Origin: an uncultured Prevotellaceae bacterium
GTDB taxonomy: Bacteria; Bacteroidota; Bacteroidia; Bacteroidales; Bacteroidaceae
NCBI GenBank assembly: GCA_902780635.1
Contig: CACZGH010000027.1
Coordinates: forward strand, 1-51,314
DNA length: 51,314 nucleotides
Direction: 5' to 3'
Below the pieces are notes generated by a model, which was not told where the DNA came from, did not search any database, and worked only from the letters and a program-made list of their open reading frames with translations. Positions 23,659 to 32,277 of the stretch are shown piece after piece; within the stretch, counting starts at the first letter, position 1, and every line of letters starts with the position of its first letter. The translations under genes and the position numbers were made by a program.

Positions 23659-24130
23659 GGAAGAACAAGAGATAAGAAAGAAGAGTCCGGTGCAGATTCG
23701 CAACAAGAAAGCCTCATTTGAGTACTTTTTTGTAGACACTTATATGGCTGGCATAGTGCTGACCGGCACCGAGATCAAGTCCATACGGCTGGGCAAGGCC
23801 TCGCTGGTGGACGCCTATTGTGTGATTATCAATGGGGAAATGTGGCTGAAGGGCATGAACGTCTCCCCGTATTTTTATGGCTCTTATTCCAATCATGAGT
23901 CGAAGCGTGACCGTAAGCTGCTGTTGACGCGGCGGGAGATCTATCGCTTGCAGGAGGCACTGAAGCAGGTGGGCTATACCATCATCCCCACATTGGTGTT
24001 TATCGATGAGAAAGGCCGTGCCAAAGTGGATATCGCCCTGGCGAAAGGTAAGAAGATGTATGACAAGCGACAGTCGCTCAAGGACAAGGAAGACCGCCGT
24101 GAGATGGACCGCGCATTTAAGAATTTCTAA
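23651..24130 (+). CDS. smpB: SsrA-binding protein SmpB
   Basis: The protein has 159 residues. It binds tmRNA and brings it to stalled ribosomes for trans-translation. The oligonucleotide-binding barrel is recognised by [39 protein letters not shown], and [20 protein letters not shown]. The basic C-terminal tail ([20 protein letters not shown]), which enters the decoding channel, is intact. The start at 23651 is chosen over the longer frame because it matches known SmpB N-termini (Lys-rich, then RNKKA) and overlaps the preceding stop as ATGAATAA. The tmRNA gene itself is not in this window. Confidence 0.95.
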   Translation: MNKEEQEIRKKSPVQIRNKKASFEYFFVDTYMAGIVLTGTEIKSIRLGKASLVDAYCVIINGEMWLKGMNVSPYFYGSYSNHESKRDRKLLLTRREIYRLQEALKQVGYTIIPTLVFIDEKGRAKVDIALAKGKKMYDKRQSLKDKEDRREMDRAFKNF

Positions 24131-24141
24131 TTTTTTTCCAA

Positions 24142-27100
24142 GTGACACTCCAAGAGGCAATCAAACGGCGCGTCATGATACTCGACGGCGCCATGGGTAC
24201 ACGCATCCAGCGTTTTGGACTGTGTGAGTCAGATTTTCATGGATATGCGTTGCTGCGTCACCATGAGGTGCTCATGGGCAACAACGATGTGCTCAACATC
24301 ACCCGGCCTGATGTGATCGGGCAGATACACCGCTGTTACTTAGAGGCGGGTGCCGACATCATCACGACCAATACGTTCAGTTCGCAACGCATCTCACAGG
24401 CTGACTATCATCTAGAAGAATACAGCAGACGCCTGGCCCTGGAGGGGGCACGCATCGCACGTGAGGCGGCCGACCAGTATAGCACTCCCGACCACCCACG
24501 CTTTGTCTGTGGCTCTGTGGGACCCACCAACAAGTCGTGCTCGATGAGCCCGGATGTGAGCGACCCTGCCGCCCGTGCTGTCACCTATGACCAACTCTAC
24601 GACGCCTATGCCGAACAGATAGACGCCCTGGTGGAAGGGGGTGTCGATGCTCTTCTCATTGAGACCATCTTCGACACACTCAATGCCAAGGCTGCCATGG
24701 ACGCAGCCCTTGCTGTCTTCAGTCAGCGGGAGAAGGCGTTGCCCCTCATGCTCTCTGTCACTATCAGCGACCTGGCTGGACGCACGCTGAGCGGACAGAC
24801 GCTCGATGCGTTTCTTGCCAGCATTAGCAGTTACCCGGTGTTCTCCGTGGGACTCAACTGCTCGTTTGGTGCCCTGCAGATGAAGCCTTTCCTGAAAGAA
24901 CTGTCAGAAAAGGCTCCGTATTATGTGTCTGCTTATCCCAATGCGGGGCTGCCCAACTCGATGGGGCTCTATGATGAGACGGCGGAGAGCATGGCTCCAC
25001 GCATCGCCGAGTTTATCGACGAAGGGCTGGTCAATATCATAGGCGGCTGCTGTGGCACAGATGAGCATTTCATCCGCCTCTTTGCCGAGGCCGCCCAGGG
25101 AAAAGCCACCCGTGTGGTGCCTGAGGCTCCCCAGGTGATGCAGCTGAGCGGGCTGGAGGCGCTTCATGTCACACCGGAGGTGCATTTTGTCAATGTGGGT
25201 GAACGGTGCAATGTGGCTGGCTCGCGCAAGTTCCTGCGTCTGATCAAAGAGCGGAAATACGACGAGGCCATCAGCATCGCACGCAAGCAGGTGGCCGACG
25301 GGGCCCTCGTCATCGATATCAATATGGACGATGCCTTGCTCGACGCGCGCGGTGAGATGGTGAGGTTTCTCAATATGATAGCCTCAGAACCCGACATCGC
25401 CAGCGTGCCGGTGATGATTGACTCCTCCGACTGGGAGGTGGTCACCGCCGCCCTGAAATGTGTGCAGGGAAAATGCATCGTCAACTCCATCTCTCTCAAG
25501 GAGGGGGAGGAGGTTTTCGTCAGTCATGCCCGTACGGTGCAACGTTTTGGTGCCGCTGTCGTGGTGATGTGTTTTGACGAACAGGGACAGGCCACTTCTT
25601 ATGAGCGGCGTATAGAAATCGCACGCAGGGCCTACGATATCTTGGTCAATAGGGTAGGGATGTCTCCGTTGGACATCATCTTTGACCCCAATATCCTCGC
25701 GGTGGCTACGGGCATGGAGGAGCACGATGCCTATGCGGCTGACTTCATCCGTGCCTGTGCATGGATACGGCAAAATCTGCCGGGTGCCCATGTCAGTGGC
25801 GGTGTGAGCAACCTGTCGTTCTCTTTCCGTGGCAACAACTATATACGCGAGGCCATGCACGCCGTGTTCCTCTATCATGCCATCGCTGCTGGGATGGATT
25901 TCGGCATTGTCAATCCTGCCTCTAAAGTCACCTATCAGGATATACCGCAAGAGCAATTGCAAGTCATTGAGGATGTGATTCTCAACCGCCATCCAGGGGC
26001 TTCGGCATGTTTGGTGGAACTGGCCAATAGACTGAAGGAACAAGAGGAGGCTGCCAAGGCGCAGCTTGCAACAGGAGGACAGACTGTGGCACCCGTAGCT
26101 GTCGAGGCATGGCGTCAGGAACCCGTCGACGACCGTCTGGTGTATGCACTGCGAAAAGGCATTGGCGACTACCTGGAGCAGGACCTTGCAGAGGCGCTGG
26201 AGAAGTATCCGCATGCGGTCAATATCATTGAGGGCCCTCTGATGGCAGGCATGAACTTGGTGGGGGAATTGTTTGGCAGTGGCAAAATGTTCTTGCCGCA
26301 GGTGGTCAAAACGGCTCGGACGATGAAGCAGGCCGTGGAGATACTACAACCGCATATCGAGGCGGAGCGCGAGGGCAACGCACGTCATGCAGGGAAAATC
26401 CTCTTGGCCACAGTCAAGGGTGATGTGCATGACATCGGGAAAAACATCGTGTCGGTTATCATGGCATGCAACAACTATGAGGTCATCGACATGGGTGTGA
26501 TGGTGCCTGCAGAGCAGATCGTGAGGAAGGCCAAAGAGGAGAACGTGGACTTGATAGGCTTGAGCGGACTGATCACACCGAGTCTGGAGGAGATGGTACA
26601 TGTGGCGGAGGAATTGCGTCGCGCCCAACTCAACATCCCCATCATGATAGGCGGTGCCACCACCAGCGAACTGCATGTGGCCCTGAAAATAGCCCCTGTC
26701 TATGGCGGACCGGTGGTCTGGATGAAAGATGCATCTCAAAACGCGCTCATGGCAGCCCGACTCATGGATGCACAGGAGAAAACCATACTCCACTCTCAAC
26801 TTAATCAGGACTACTCCCACCTGCGCGACGAGTATAACAAGGAGCAGCAACAACTCCTCACCATCGAGGAAGCCCGCAAGCGCAAACTCTCACTTTTTGA
26901 AGATGAGTTAGAGGATTCTAAGAAAAACGCGTCACACCCCAAGGCGATTATTTTTGATTTTGGGGGCGTGGTGGTCACACTTGATCATCCTCAGGCGGTG
27001 GAGAAATTCAGACGGCTTGGGTTGGAAGATGCCGCACAAAGACTGGATCCCTATACACAAGGTGGCATTTTCGGCCAACTCGAGCGAGGTCTCCTCACGG

Positions 27101-27564
27101 CTGAGGAGTTCATCGCAGAACTGAGCCAACTGTGTCATCGCACACTGACATACAATGACTGCCTCGACGCATGGCTCGGTTATCGCAAAGAACTGCCCCA
27201 ACGCAATCTCGACGCATTGGTCAGGCTCCGGAAGGAGGGCTACCGGCTCATCCTGTTGTCGAATACCAATCCCTTTATGATGCACTGGGCATCCAGCCCC
27301 GACTTCGATGGAAAAGGTCATCCTGTCGAAGCCTATTTTGATGCCGTCTACCTGAGCTATCAGATGGGAGTGATGAAACCCGACGAACGGTTCTTCAGAA
27401 GGGTGCTCGAAGATCAGCACCTCCAGCCTGAAGAAGCCCTCTTCCTGGATGATGGACCTCGCAATGTGGCCGCCGCCAGTCGGCTCGGCATCCAGACGCT
27501 CTGCCCCGAAAACGGCGCTGACTGGACGCAGCAACTGTTCAGCATATTGTCCATTGATTTGTAG
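24142..27564 (+). CDS. metH: Cobalamin-dependent methionine synthase fused to a HAD phosphatase
   Basis: The protein has 1140 residues. Domains in order: homocysteine methyltransferase (1-320; zinc ligands in GLNCSFG and GGCCGT), pterin-binding barrel (340-610; DINMDDALLDA), B12 cap (630-740), and B12-binding domain with the lower ligand His763 in DVHDIGKN and GLSGLITPSLEEM. After the linker EEARKRKLSL the AdoMet activation domain is absent. Instead, residues 935-1140 form a HAD-type hydrolase: IIFDFGGVVVT (nucleophile Asp939), LLSNTNP, GVMKPDERFF, LFLDDGPRNVAAA. The HAD part has no in-frame ATG, GTG or TTG between the MetH end and its first motif, so the fusion appears real. The start is a GTG 11 bases after smpB. 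Reactivation of oxidised cobalamin would need another protein, or the HAD part has a linked task. Confidence 0.9.
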   Translation: MTLQEAIKRRVMILDGAMGTRIQRFGLCESDFHGYALLRHHEVLMGNNDVLNITRPDVIGQIHRCYLEAGADIITTNTFSSQRISQADYHLEEYSRRLALEGARIAREAADQYSTPDHPRFVCGSVGPTNKSCSMSPDVSDPAARAVTYDQLYDAYAEQIDALVEGGVDALLIETIFDTLNAKAAMDAALAVFSQREKALPLMLSVTISDLAGRTLSGQTLDAFLASISSYPVFSVGLNCSFGALQMKPFLKELSEKAPYYVSAYPNAGLPNSMGLYDETAESMAPRIAEFIDEGLVNIIGGCCGTDEHFIRLFAEAAQGKATRVVPEAPQVMQLSGLEALHVTPEVHFVNVGERCNVAGSRKFLRLIKERKYDEAISIARKQVADGALVIDINMDDALLDARGEMVRFLNMIASEPDIASVPVMIDSSDWEVVTAALKCVQGKCIVNSISLKEGEEVFVSHARTVQRFGAAVVVMCFDEQGQATSYERRIEIARRAYDILVNRVGMSPLDIIFDPNILAVATGMEEHDAYAADFIRACAWIRQNLPGAHVSGGVSNLSFSFRGNNYIREAMHAVFLYHAIAAGMDFGIVNPASKVTYQDIPQEQLQVIEDVILNRHPGASACLVELANRLKEQEEAAKAQLATGGQTVAPVAVEAWRQEPVDDRLVYALRKGIGDYLEQDLAEALEKYPHAVNIIEGPLMAGMNLVGELFGSGKMFLPQVVKTARTMKQAVEILQPHIEAEREGNARHAGKILLATVKGDVHDIGKNIVSVIMACNNYEVIDMGVMVPAEQIVRKAKEENVDLIGLSGLITPSLEEMVHVAEELRRAQLNIPIMIGGATTSELHVALKIAPVYGGPVVWMKDASQNALMAARLMDAQEKTILHSQLNQDYSHLRDEYNKEQQQLLTIEEARKRKLSLFEDELEDSKKNASHPKAIIFDFGGVVVTLDHPQAVEKFRRLGLEDAAQRLDPYTQGGIFGQLERGLLTAEEFIAELSQLCHRTLTYNDCLDAWLGYRKELPQRNLDALVRLRKEGYRLILLSNTNPFMMHWASSPDFDGKGHPVEAYFDAVYLSYQMGVMKPDERFFRRVLEDQHLQPEEALFLDDGPRNVAAASRLGIQTLCPENGADWTQQLFSILSIDL

Positions 27565-27600
27565 CCCTTCGCTATTCGCTCTTCGCCCTTCGCTCTTCGG
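27565..27600. repeat. TTCGC short-word array after metH
   Basis: Starting at the base after the metH stop, CCTTCGC, TATTCGC, TCTTCGC, CCTTCGC and TCTTCGG follow with a period of 7. No terminator hairpin is evident here; the remaining 160 bases to the next gene are AT-rich without recognised sites. Confidence 0.7.
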
Positions 27601-27764
27601 TGAGGGTGATGTGTTGTCGGTGTCATCATTTATGATAGGAACGTAAAAGTAAAAGTTTTATGCTTTTGTCATTAAACTTTCACCATTTCATTTCGTCTAA
27701 AAAATGTCGGACATCCGGCAATAAAACTGACAACCATAATTATTATTAACTAAACAAAAAGGAC

Positions 27765-28268
27765 ATGAAAAAAACATTGTTGATGATGGTGCTGATGATA
27801 GTACCATTCGCACTGCAAGCACAAACCCAGTATCATGACGTGGAAGCCAATGACGCAAAAGGTGCGGTTAAATCAATCACCACCTCCATGATGGGTCAGA
27901 CACAGAAGGTTACCTTCACTCAGGAGGGCAAGCAGGAAAACTTGAAGAATGCAGTTTACGATGAGAACGGCTTCCTGAAATCTGCAGAAAATGAAGCACA
28001 AGGGATGACCTTTAAAGTCAACTACGTTTGGGAAAATGGCAAAGTCAAGAAGCAGACGACCAACATCATGGATCAGGAGATGCCGGTGAACTTCACTTAC
28101 AACGATAAGGGTGAGTTGGTCAAGCAGTCAATGAACATGATGGGTCAAGATATGACCATAGAGTATTCTGACTATAAATATGATGACAAGGGCAACTGGA
28201 TCAGCCGCAAGACCTCTGTGATGGGCCAGACCATGGACACCCCACGTACCATCGAGTATTTTGAATAA
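27765..28268 (+). CDS. Secreted protein with YD-repeat-like strands, function unknown
   Basis: The protein has 167 residues and starts with a signal peptide (LLMMVLMIVPFALQA). The mature part consists of short beta strands with a returning pattern: VYDENGFLKSAENE, VWENGKVKKQTTN, TYNDKGELVKQSM, KYDDKGNWISRKTS. These resemble RHS/YD-type hairpins (x-D-x-x-G-x-L/W). The word MMGQ (or MGQ) is found four times, once in each strand pair. No catalytic motif is seen. It is followed by a very regular terminator. The protein is probably periplasmic or surface-located; the role is unknown. Confidence 0.7.
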   Translation: MKKTLLMMVLMIVPFALQAQTQYHDVEANDAKGAVKSITTSMMGQTQKVTFTQEGKQENLKNAVYDENGFLKSAENEAQGMTFKVNYVWENGKVKKQTTNIMDQEMPVNFTYNDKGELVKQSMNMMGQDMTIEYSDYKYDDKGNWISRKTSVMGQTMDTPRTIEYFE

Positions 28269-28332
28269 GTCAACGCAACTTTCGCAAGCTTCACTTGTCT
28301 AACACCCGCTAAGTCAAGCAAATGCGGTACAT

Positions 28333-28375
28333 ATACGACAAAGGCAGTCTCATCAAGAGGCTGCCTTTGTCGTAT
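28333..28375. terminator. Bidirectional terminator between convergent genes
   Basis: ATACGACAAAGGCAG (28333-28347) and CTGCCTTTGTCGTAT (28361-28375) form a perfect 15-bp stem with a 13-base loop; CTTTTTC follows on the plus strand. It can end both the YD-like gene and the minus-strand DUF5009 gene. Confidence 0.85.
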
Positions 28376-28448
28376 GAAGCTTTTTCTTTTCCATGCACTA
28401 GTTTTTTTCTCCTCCACTGACCATGATTCCTGGTCATTTTGTAATGCC

Positions 28449-29666
28449 CTACAGCTTGACTACGATGCCTGCACGCTTCATCCATCTCACTATCTGGATG
28501 ATGATGAGTGAGTAAATCAAGGAGATGATGATGCCAGTCACACCATACCACCAGCCTTCGGGCAGATGAAGGCCTGTAGTGTATTGAACGGGATACCAAA
28601 CATAGGGCAATAGGTAGCAAGTGAGCGTGGCAGAACCGGCAGGGGCAATCAGCCATGTCCATGAAAGGTGCCCTTGAATGTCAAAGAGCCAGTAGAAGAT
28701 GGCCATCAGCGGGAAGTAGATGGCAAGGCAGAAGAAGATCCATGTCGGCGTACCTTGAATCTTGGAGATGATCCAGTAAGGATGAGAGAGAATGCCAGCC
28801 ACGAGCATCAAGACGGCGATGGCTAAAAATACCACGATGAGGCGTCCATGGGCTTCCTTTTTCTTGAAATGCCTCATAATCAAAGAGGCTGCGAGCCCAG
28901 CCATACAGAGCGCATGGCCAGACCATCCGCCAGGCATGAATGGCAAGATGATATTTCGTGCAAACCAGTCATAAGGTATCAGACTACTGCTGTTGAGCAT
29001 ACAGAGAAGTATAGAAAGGATGGCAGCCACGATGACCCATTTCGTTTCTCGGCGGCAGATGAGATAGGCAAGGGAAGTGACGAGATAACTCCATCCGATG
29101 AGGCCGAGGATGCCCCACCACCCAAACTCAAAATGCTGTCCTGAAATGTCACACCACACGATGATGCCTACCAGTATAATGATACCGATGGCTTTGAGGA
29201 TGTGGATGAGCACATGATTCCCCCTCAATGCAGTAGCATGATAATCCAGCCATATCAGGAAAAAACCGGCTATCATGAGCAACGAAAAGGAAAGGTATGA
29301 CATACAGCTGGAGCAGGTGCCCACATTGAGGGTGAAGAGTCCCATCACGATGAGTGCAAAACTGCGCCAGAGGATATGGCTCAGTACGCTGAATGGGGTG
29401 TCGCCTCTTTTCAGACGGTTGTCGATGGCAAAAGGTACAGACATACCCACACAGAAAAGAAAAGCAGGGAAAATGGTGTCGGAGAATCCCAGCATGTCCT
29501 CATCAGCGGCGGCATGGAAAAGCCAATGTGGCACTCCCTTCAGACTGGGTATGTCATTGACAAACAGCATCAGCATCATGGTCAGGGCGCGCATCGCATC
29601 TATGCTTGCCACCCTTGAGGTCTTTTTTATGTCCATATTTGTAGCGTTATTGGAGTCAGTGGGCAT
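28449..29666 (-). CDS. DUF5009 / heparan-glucosaminide acetyltransferase-like membrane protein
   Basis: The protein has 405 residues and about ten membrane segments. The family start is RVASIDAMRALTMMLMLFVND, the acyltransferase signature of the YeiB/HGSNAT-like group (usually SIDxxRGxxM). WLFHAAADEDMLGFSDTIFPAFLFCVGMS follows, with the conserved D-F/P pattern and HxA. Such proteins are thought to move acyl groups across the inner membrane onto sugars, but for DUF5009 this is inferred. The frame opens at 29696, but that start lies on the -7 box, so ATG 29666 (MPTDSNN) or 29636 (MDIKKTSR) is more likely. It is a single-gene transcript with its own terminator. Confidence 0.78.
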   Translation of the reverse strand: MPTDSNNATNMDIKKTSRVASIDAMRALTMMLMLFVNDIPSLKGVPHWLFHAAADEDMLGFSDTIFPAFLFCVGMSVPFAIDNRLKRGDTPFSVLSHILWRSFALIVMGLFTLNVGTCSSCMSYLSFSLLMIAGFFLIWLDYHATALRGNHVLIHILKAIGIIILVGIIVWCDISGQHFEFGWWGILGLIGWSYLVTSLAYLICRRETKWVIVAAILSILLCMLNSSSLIPYDWFARNIILPFMPGGWSGHALCMAGLAASLIMRHFKKKEAHGRLIVVFLAIAVLMLVAGILSHPYWIISKIQGTPTWIFFCLAIYFPLMAIFYWLFDIQGHLSWTWLIAPAGSATLTCYLLPYVWYPVQYTTGLHLPEGWWYGVTGIIISLIYSLIIIQIVRWMKRAGIVVKL

Positions 29667-29685
29667 ATCGCTCCACATCACGGCA

Positions 29686-29693
29686 CAAATATA
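29686..29693 (-). promoter_or_regulatory. -7 box of the DUF5009 gene
   Basis: The minus strand reads TATATTTG, an exact TAnnTTTG. A start near 29680 would leave ATG 29666 as first codon of the transcript. Confidence 0.55.
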
Positions 29694-29770
29694 CAAAAAA
29701 AGTAGTAATCAACATGAAAAGAGGCGCATTTGTCTTACGACTTTGCGCCTCTTTTTGGATTCGTCTGAAA

Positions 29771-29974
29771 TCATGGGTTTTTCTTGTTGGCTTTCAGTTC
29801 CTCGTAAATGAGGCAAACGCCCACATAGATGAGGATGAAAATAGAGAAATACTGTGCCCAAGGCTCTTCTGACACTCTGCTGAGCCAACTGATCGGCAAG
29901 ATGTTCCACATCGCTGCCAGTTTGAGCAGGCTGGCCACTACAAAGATGATTCCGATAAAAAGTCTATATCTCAT
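29771..29974 (-). CDS. Small two-helix membrane protein
   Basis: The protein has 67 residues, with two hydrophobic segments (LFIGIIFVVASLLKLAAMW and YFSIFILIYVGVCLIY) joined by a short loop, and a basic end (ELKANKKNP). It resembles no enzyme. It is the last gene of the ECF sigma operon, 18 bases after the membrane protein gene, which suggests a membrane-stress context. Function is unknown. Confidence 0.65.
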   Translation of the reverse strand: MRYRLFIGIIFVVASLLKLAAMWNILPISWLSRVSEEPWAQYFSIFILIYVGVCLIYEELKANKKNP

Positions 29975-29992
29975 GGCTTTATTTTTTTAAAG

Positions 29993-30601
29993 TTAGTCTT
30001 CAAATTCTTTTAATTCCTCAAGGCCTCGCTCGATTTCCCGCAATTGCTGAGCATGGCGGCGGAGCTGCCACTTAGCCAAGACAAATCCCAGGGCGAAGGT
30101 CATCAATGAGAGTCCTAACGGCAATATGAGTTTCGTGCCAAGCACATAGCCAGCCTCAGTGTTGAATCCGAGTTCTAAGATATAGAAGGCCACTATCGCC
30201 AGACATACAGCGGCGATTGTCCATGTCATCTCGTGATGGCAGATCTTCTTGTAAGTAAGCACTGTCCGACTGAGTTGGTTACAACTTTTGCTGCCCAGAT
30301 CGAATCTCGACAATAGGAAGAGTTTCCAAATGATGGGAATCAGGCCTGTCACCATGACACCCTCGACGATGGCAAATGAGGCGGTACGGATGGGGGTGTT
30401 CATATAGACGTACGGGAATACCACGCAGATGATGAGCATGTTGATCACGAAAGAATAGATGTTCTGTCCTACAATATGGTCATATGCCGATTTGGTTTTC
30501 TGTGTGATCATCTCCTTCACCAGACGCAGATTCACTACTTCACTTGCTGCCAGGCGGTCGTTGAGAAGGTTCCAGTTGGCTTTTAATTCGTCAAGTTCCA
30601 T
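29993..30601 (-). CDS. Membrane protein, possible anti-sigma partner
   Basis: The protein has 202 residues. The N-terminal 45 residues are soluble and helical (ELDELKANWNLLNDRLAASE), then four membrane segments follow in two pairs (near 46-68, 78-96, 126-146, 155-175), with a coiled C-terminus (LREIERGLEELKEFED). It lies 14 bases after the ECF sigma gene, the usual place for an anti-sigma factor, and the cytosolic N-terminal helices could bind the sigma factor. No zinc-binding HxxxCxxC motif is present, so this role is an inference from position only. Confidence 0.65.
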   Translation of the reverse strand: MELDELKANWNLLNDRLAASEVVNLRLVKEMITQKTKSAYDHIVGQNIYSFVINMLIICVVFPYVYMNTPIRTASFAIVEGVMVTGLIPIIWKLFLLSRFDLGSKSCNQLSRTVLTYKKICHHEMTWTIAAVCLAIVAFYILELGFNTEAGYVLGTKLILPLGLSLMTFALGFVLAKWQLRRHAQQLREIERGLEELKEFED

Positions 30602-30615
30602 GTTTCTTGTTTTTT

Positions 30616-31107
30616 TTAACTGTTAGACATTTTCTTTAGTTTCTCTTTGACACGATTGAGTTTCACACCTACGTTGTTTTTGGAGATACCTAAGATATCT
30701 GCCATCTCCTGATAACTTCGCTCTTCCAACCAAAGGAGGATCAGTGCGCGCTCCATTTTCCCTAGTTGATTGATGAGCGAGTAAAGCTCCTTGAGCTGAT
30801 TAGTTTTTCCTTCCTCGGCAGCAAACTGTCCTATCACATCCGATGTGATGGGGATGGTGCTCGGACGGCTGCTGGAACGTCTCAGAAAAGTGATGCAGGT
30901 GTTCATAGAGATGCGGTAGACCCATGTGGAGAGTTGACTATCTCCCCGATAGCGAGGGAAACTCTTCCAAAGATTCAGCACCACCTCTTGGAACAGATCA
31001 TTCAGCTCTTCCTGATCATTGGCGTAGACGTAGCATACTTTGTAGATGACACGTTTCTGTGCCTCAATCAGCTTCAAGAAGTCGTTCTCTAATTGTTTCG
31101 TGTTCAT
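30616..31107 (-). CDS. ECF-type sigma-70 factor
   Basis: The protein has 163 residues, the usual ECF length. Region 2 is seen at YKVCYVYANDQEELNDLFQEVVLNLW through RYRGDSQLSTWVYRISMNTCITFLRR (core binding and -10 recognition). Region 4 is near 110-160 (LEERSYQEMADILGISKNNVGVKLNRVKEKLKK), a helix-turn-helix for the -35 element. It directs RNA polymerase to a small regulon, probably including its own operon with the two membrane proteins downstream. The target genes cannot be told from the window. No TAnnTTTG box was seen in the short space before it. Confidence 0.92.
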   Translation of the reverse strand: MNTKQLENDFLKLIEAQKRVIYKVCYVYANDQEELNDLFQEVVLNLWKSFPRYRGDSQLSTWVYRISMNTCITFLRRSSSRPSTIPITSDVIGQFAAEEGKTNQLKELYSLINQLGKMERALILLWLEERSYQEMADILGISKNNVGVKLNRVKEKLKKMSNS

Positions 31108-31141
31108 GTTTTACTCCATCGTTTGCCCTATTAGTCGCAGA

Positions 31142-31931
31142 TCAAGCGATAAAATTACAAATAATGTTTGTTTTTCTCCATTTTTTTGTGATAAAGATGC
31201 AAAATAGGGCAACATTATCACAACCTTTTGATAAAAAGGAACTGTTGGCTATGGTCAGATTCTTTATAGTTGCATTTTTGGCTAGAGCAAATAGTCCTAC
31301 TGTCACCTCGTCGTTATCGTAAGCGCCTGTGCTGACTACGTTGATGCCACTGATGGTGTGTCCGTCACCGTCGAAATGACCGCCGAAGTATCGCTCGAAT
31401 TGAGGGGATAAGTTAGTTTTATTTGTGAATTTATAAGATATTGGCATGAAGTTGTTTTCCGGGCCGTCGTATTCGAGGTCGGCGGTAAGTTTGAAGTAAC
31501 AGCCGTCATAGTTCATCTCCAGGAATCCGTTGCTGAGTTTAGACAACATGTTCAGGTCTTCCACAGAGTTGATAAGGTAGGGCTGCTCTTCTGTTCCTTC
31601 ACCATGGAATACCCCCTCGGAATAGTAGGTGATCATGAGGTCTTCCTGACCAATCGTTATCAATGCATAGCCAGGTGATGGTTTTTGGCTGGCAGTATTG
31701 TCTGACAGGATGAACGAATAGTCCCATCCTACACTGGGAGAATCCAAAGGGGTGGTTTACCATGTAGGCTAACTGTGCCAGTTGTGCTGAGTTTTCGATG
31801 GTGAACGACTCTACTTCATCATAGTTCGTCCCCCATGAGGTGTCGCGAAAGTTATCCCAACTACCATCTTGTGCAAATGCCCCTAGTGCGAATGTGCATA
31901 GCAGGGCAAACAATAAAGATACCTTTTTCAT
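31142..31931 (-). pseudogene. Broken GLUG-type surface protein gene
   Basis: An intact signal peptide (VSLLFALLCTFALGAFAQ) and a short mature part (ESFTIENSAQLAQLAYMVNH) end in the wrong frame. A one-base slip in the CCACCCC tract near 31750 would reconnect to the second frame, which has GEGTEEQPYLINSVEDLNML, FGGHFDGDGHTISGINV and ATIKNLTIANSSF, the run-in to GLUG repeats in Bacteroidetes surface proteins. The following repeats and C-terminal part are missing; the frame ends 34 bases before the sigma-factor gene. So the gene has both a frameshift and a 3' truncation. Intact relatives are long secreted proteins of unknown binding target. Confidence 0.8.
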
Positions 31932-32092
31932 GTTATTTAATGAATTAAAATTGTGTGTTGGCTTGAATGATTAGTAGACGTTGAGGAATTCGGAAAAGTC
32001 TGTGTTTAGTGATCTTTGACGATCAACTCCTCATAGGCGGGTACATTTTTCAATGCAAAAATAAGATTTTCTGCGTTTCCATCCAATAGATA

Positions 32093-32155
32093 AGACAAAT
32101 TGCAGGGTCAGAAAGACAAATTGCAGTGTCTGAAAGGGTAATTGCAGGCATAAAG
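32093..32155. promoter_or_regulatory. Three 21-bp direct repeats upstream of map
   Basis: Units at 32093-32113, 32114-32134 and 32135-32155 share AGACAAATTGCAG (third: AGGGTAATTGCAG). The period is exactly 21 bases, two helical turns, so a protein would bind all units from one face. They lie 43 to 105 bases before the -33 box of map. The remainder of the 346-base spacer 31932-32277 shows nothing else. Confidence 0.65.
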
Positions 32156-32197
32156 GAGAGATGAAAAGGCAGAAAAAGAAGTTTATCCTATTCGTGT

Positions 32198-32229
32198 TTT
32201 GCAGGACTCAAAAAAAAGTAGTAATTTTG
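32198..32229 (+). promoter_or_regulatory. Promoter of map-tsaD
   Basis: TTTG (32198-32201), 20 bases, TAATTTTG (32222-32229): a full match to the Bacteroidetes promoter. The ATG at 32278 follows after 48 bases. Confidence 0.75.
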
Positions 32230-32277
32230 CAGGCTATTTGCAGAGGTGCTTTGCAAATCAAATAGAACAACGAAATC

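Noticed and set aside
24131-24200. Cobalamin riboswitch before metH
   Set aside because: There are only 11 bases between smpB and metH and no B12-box-like sequence; the operon leader at 23123-23142 is too short.
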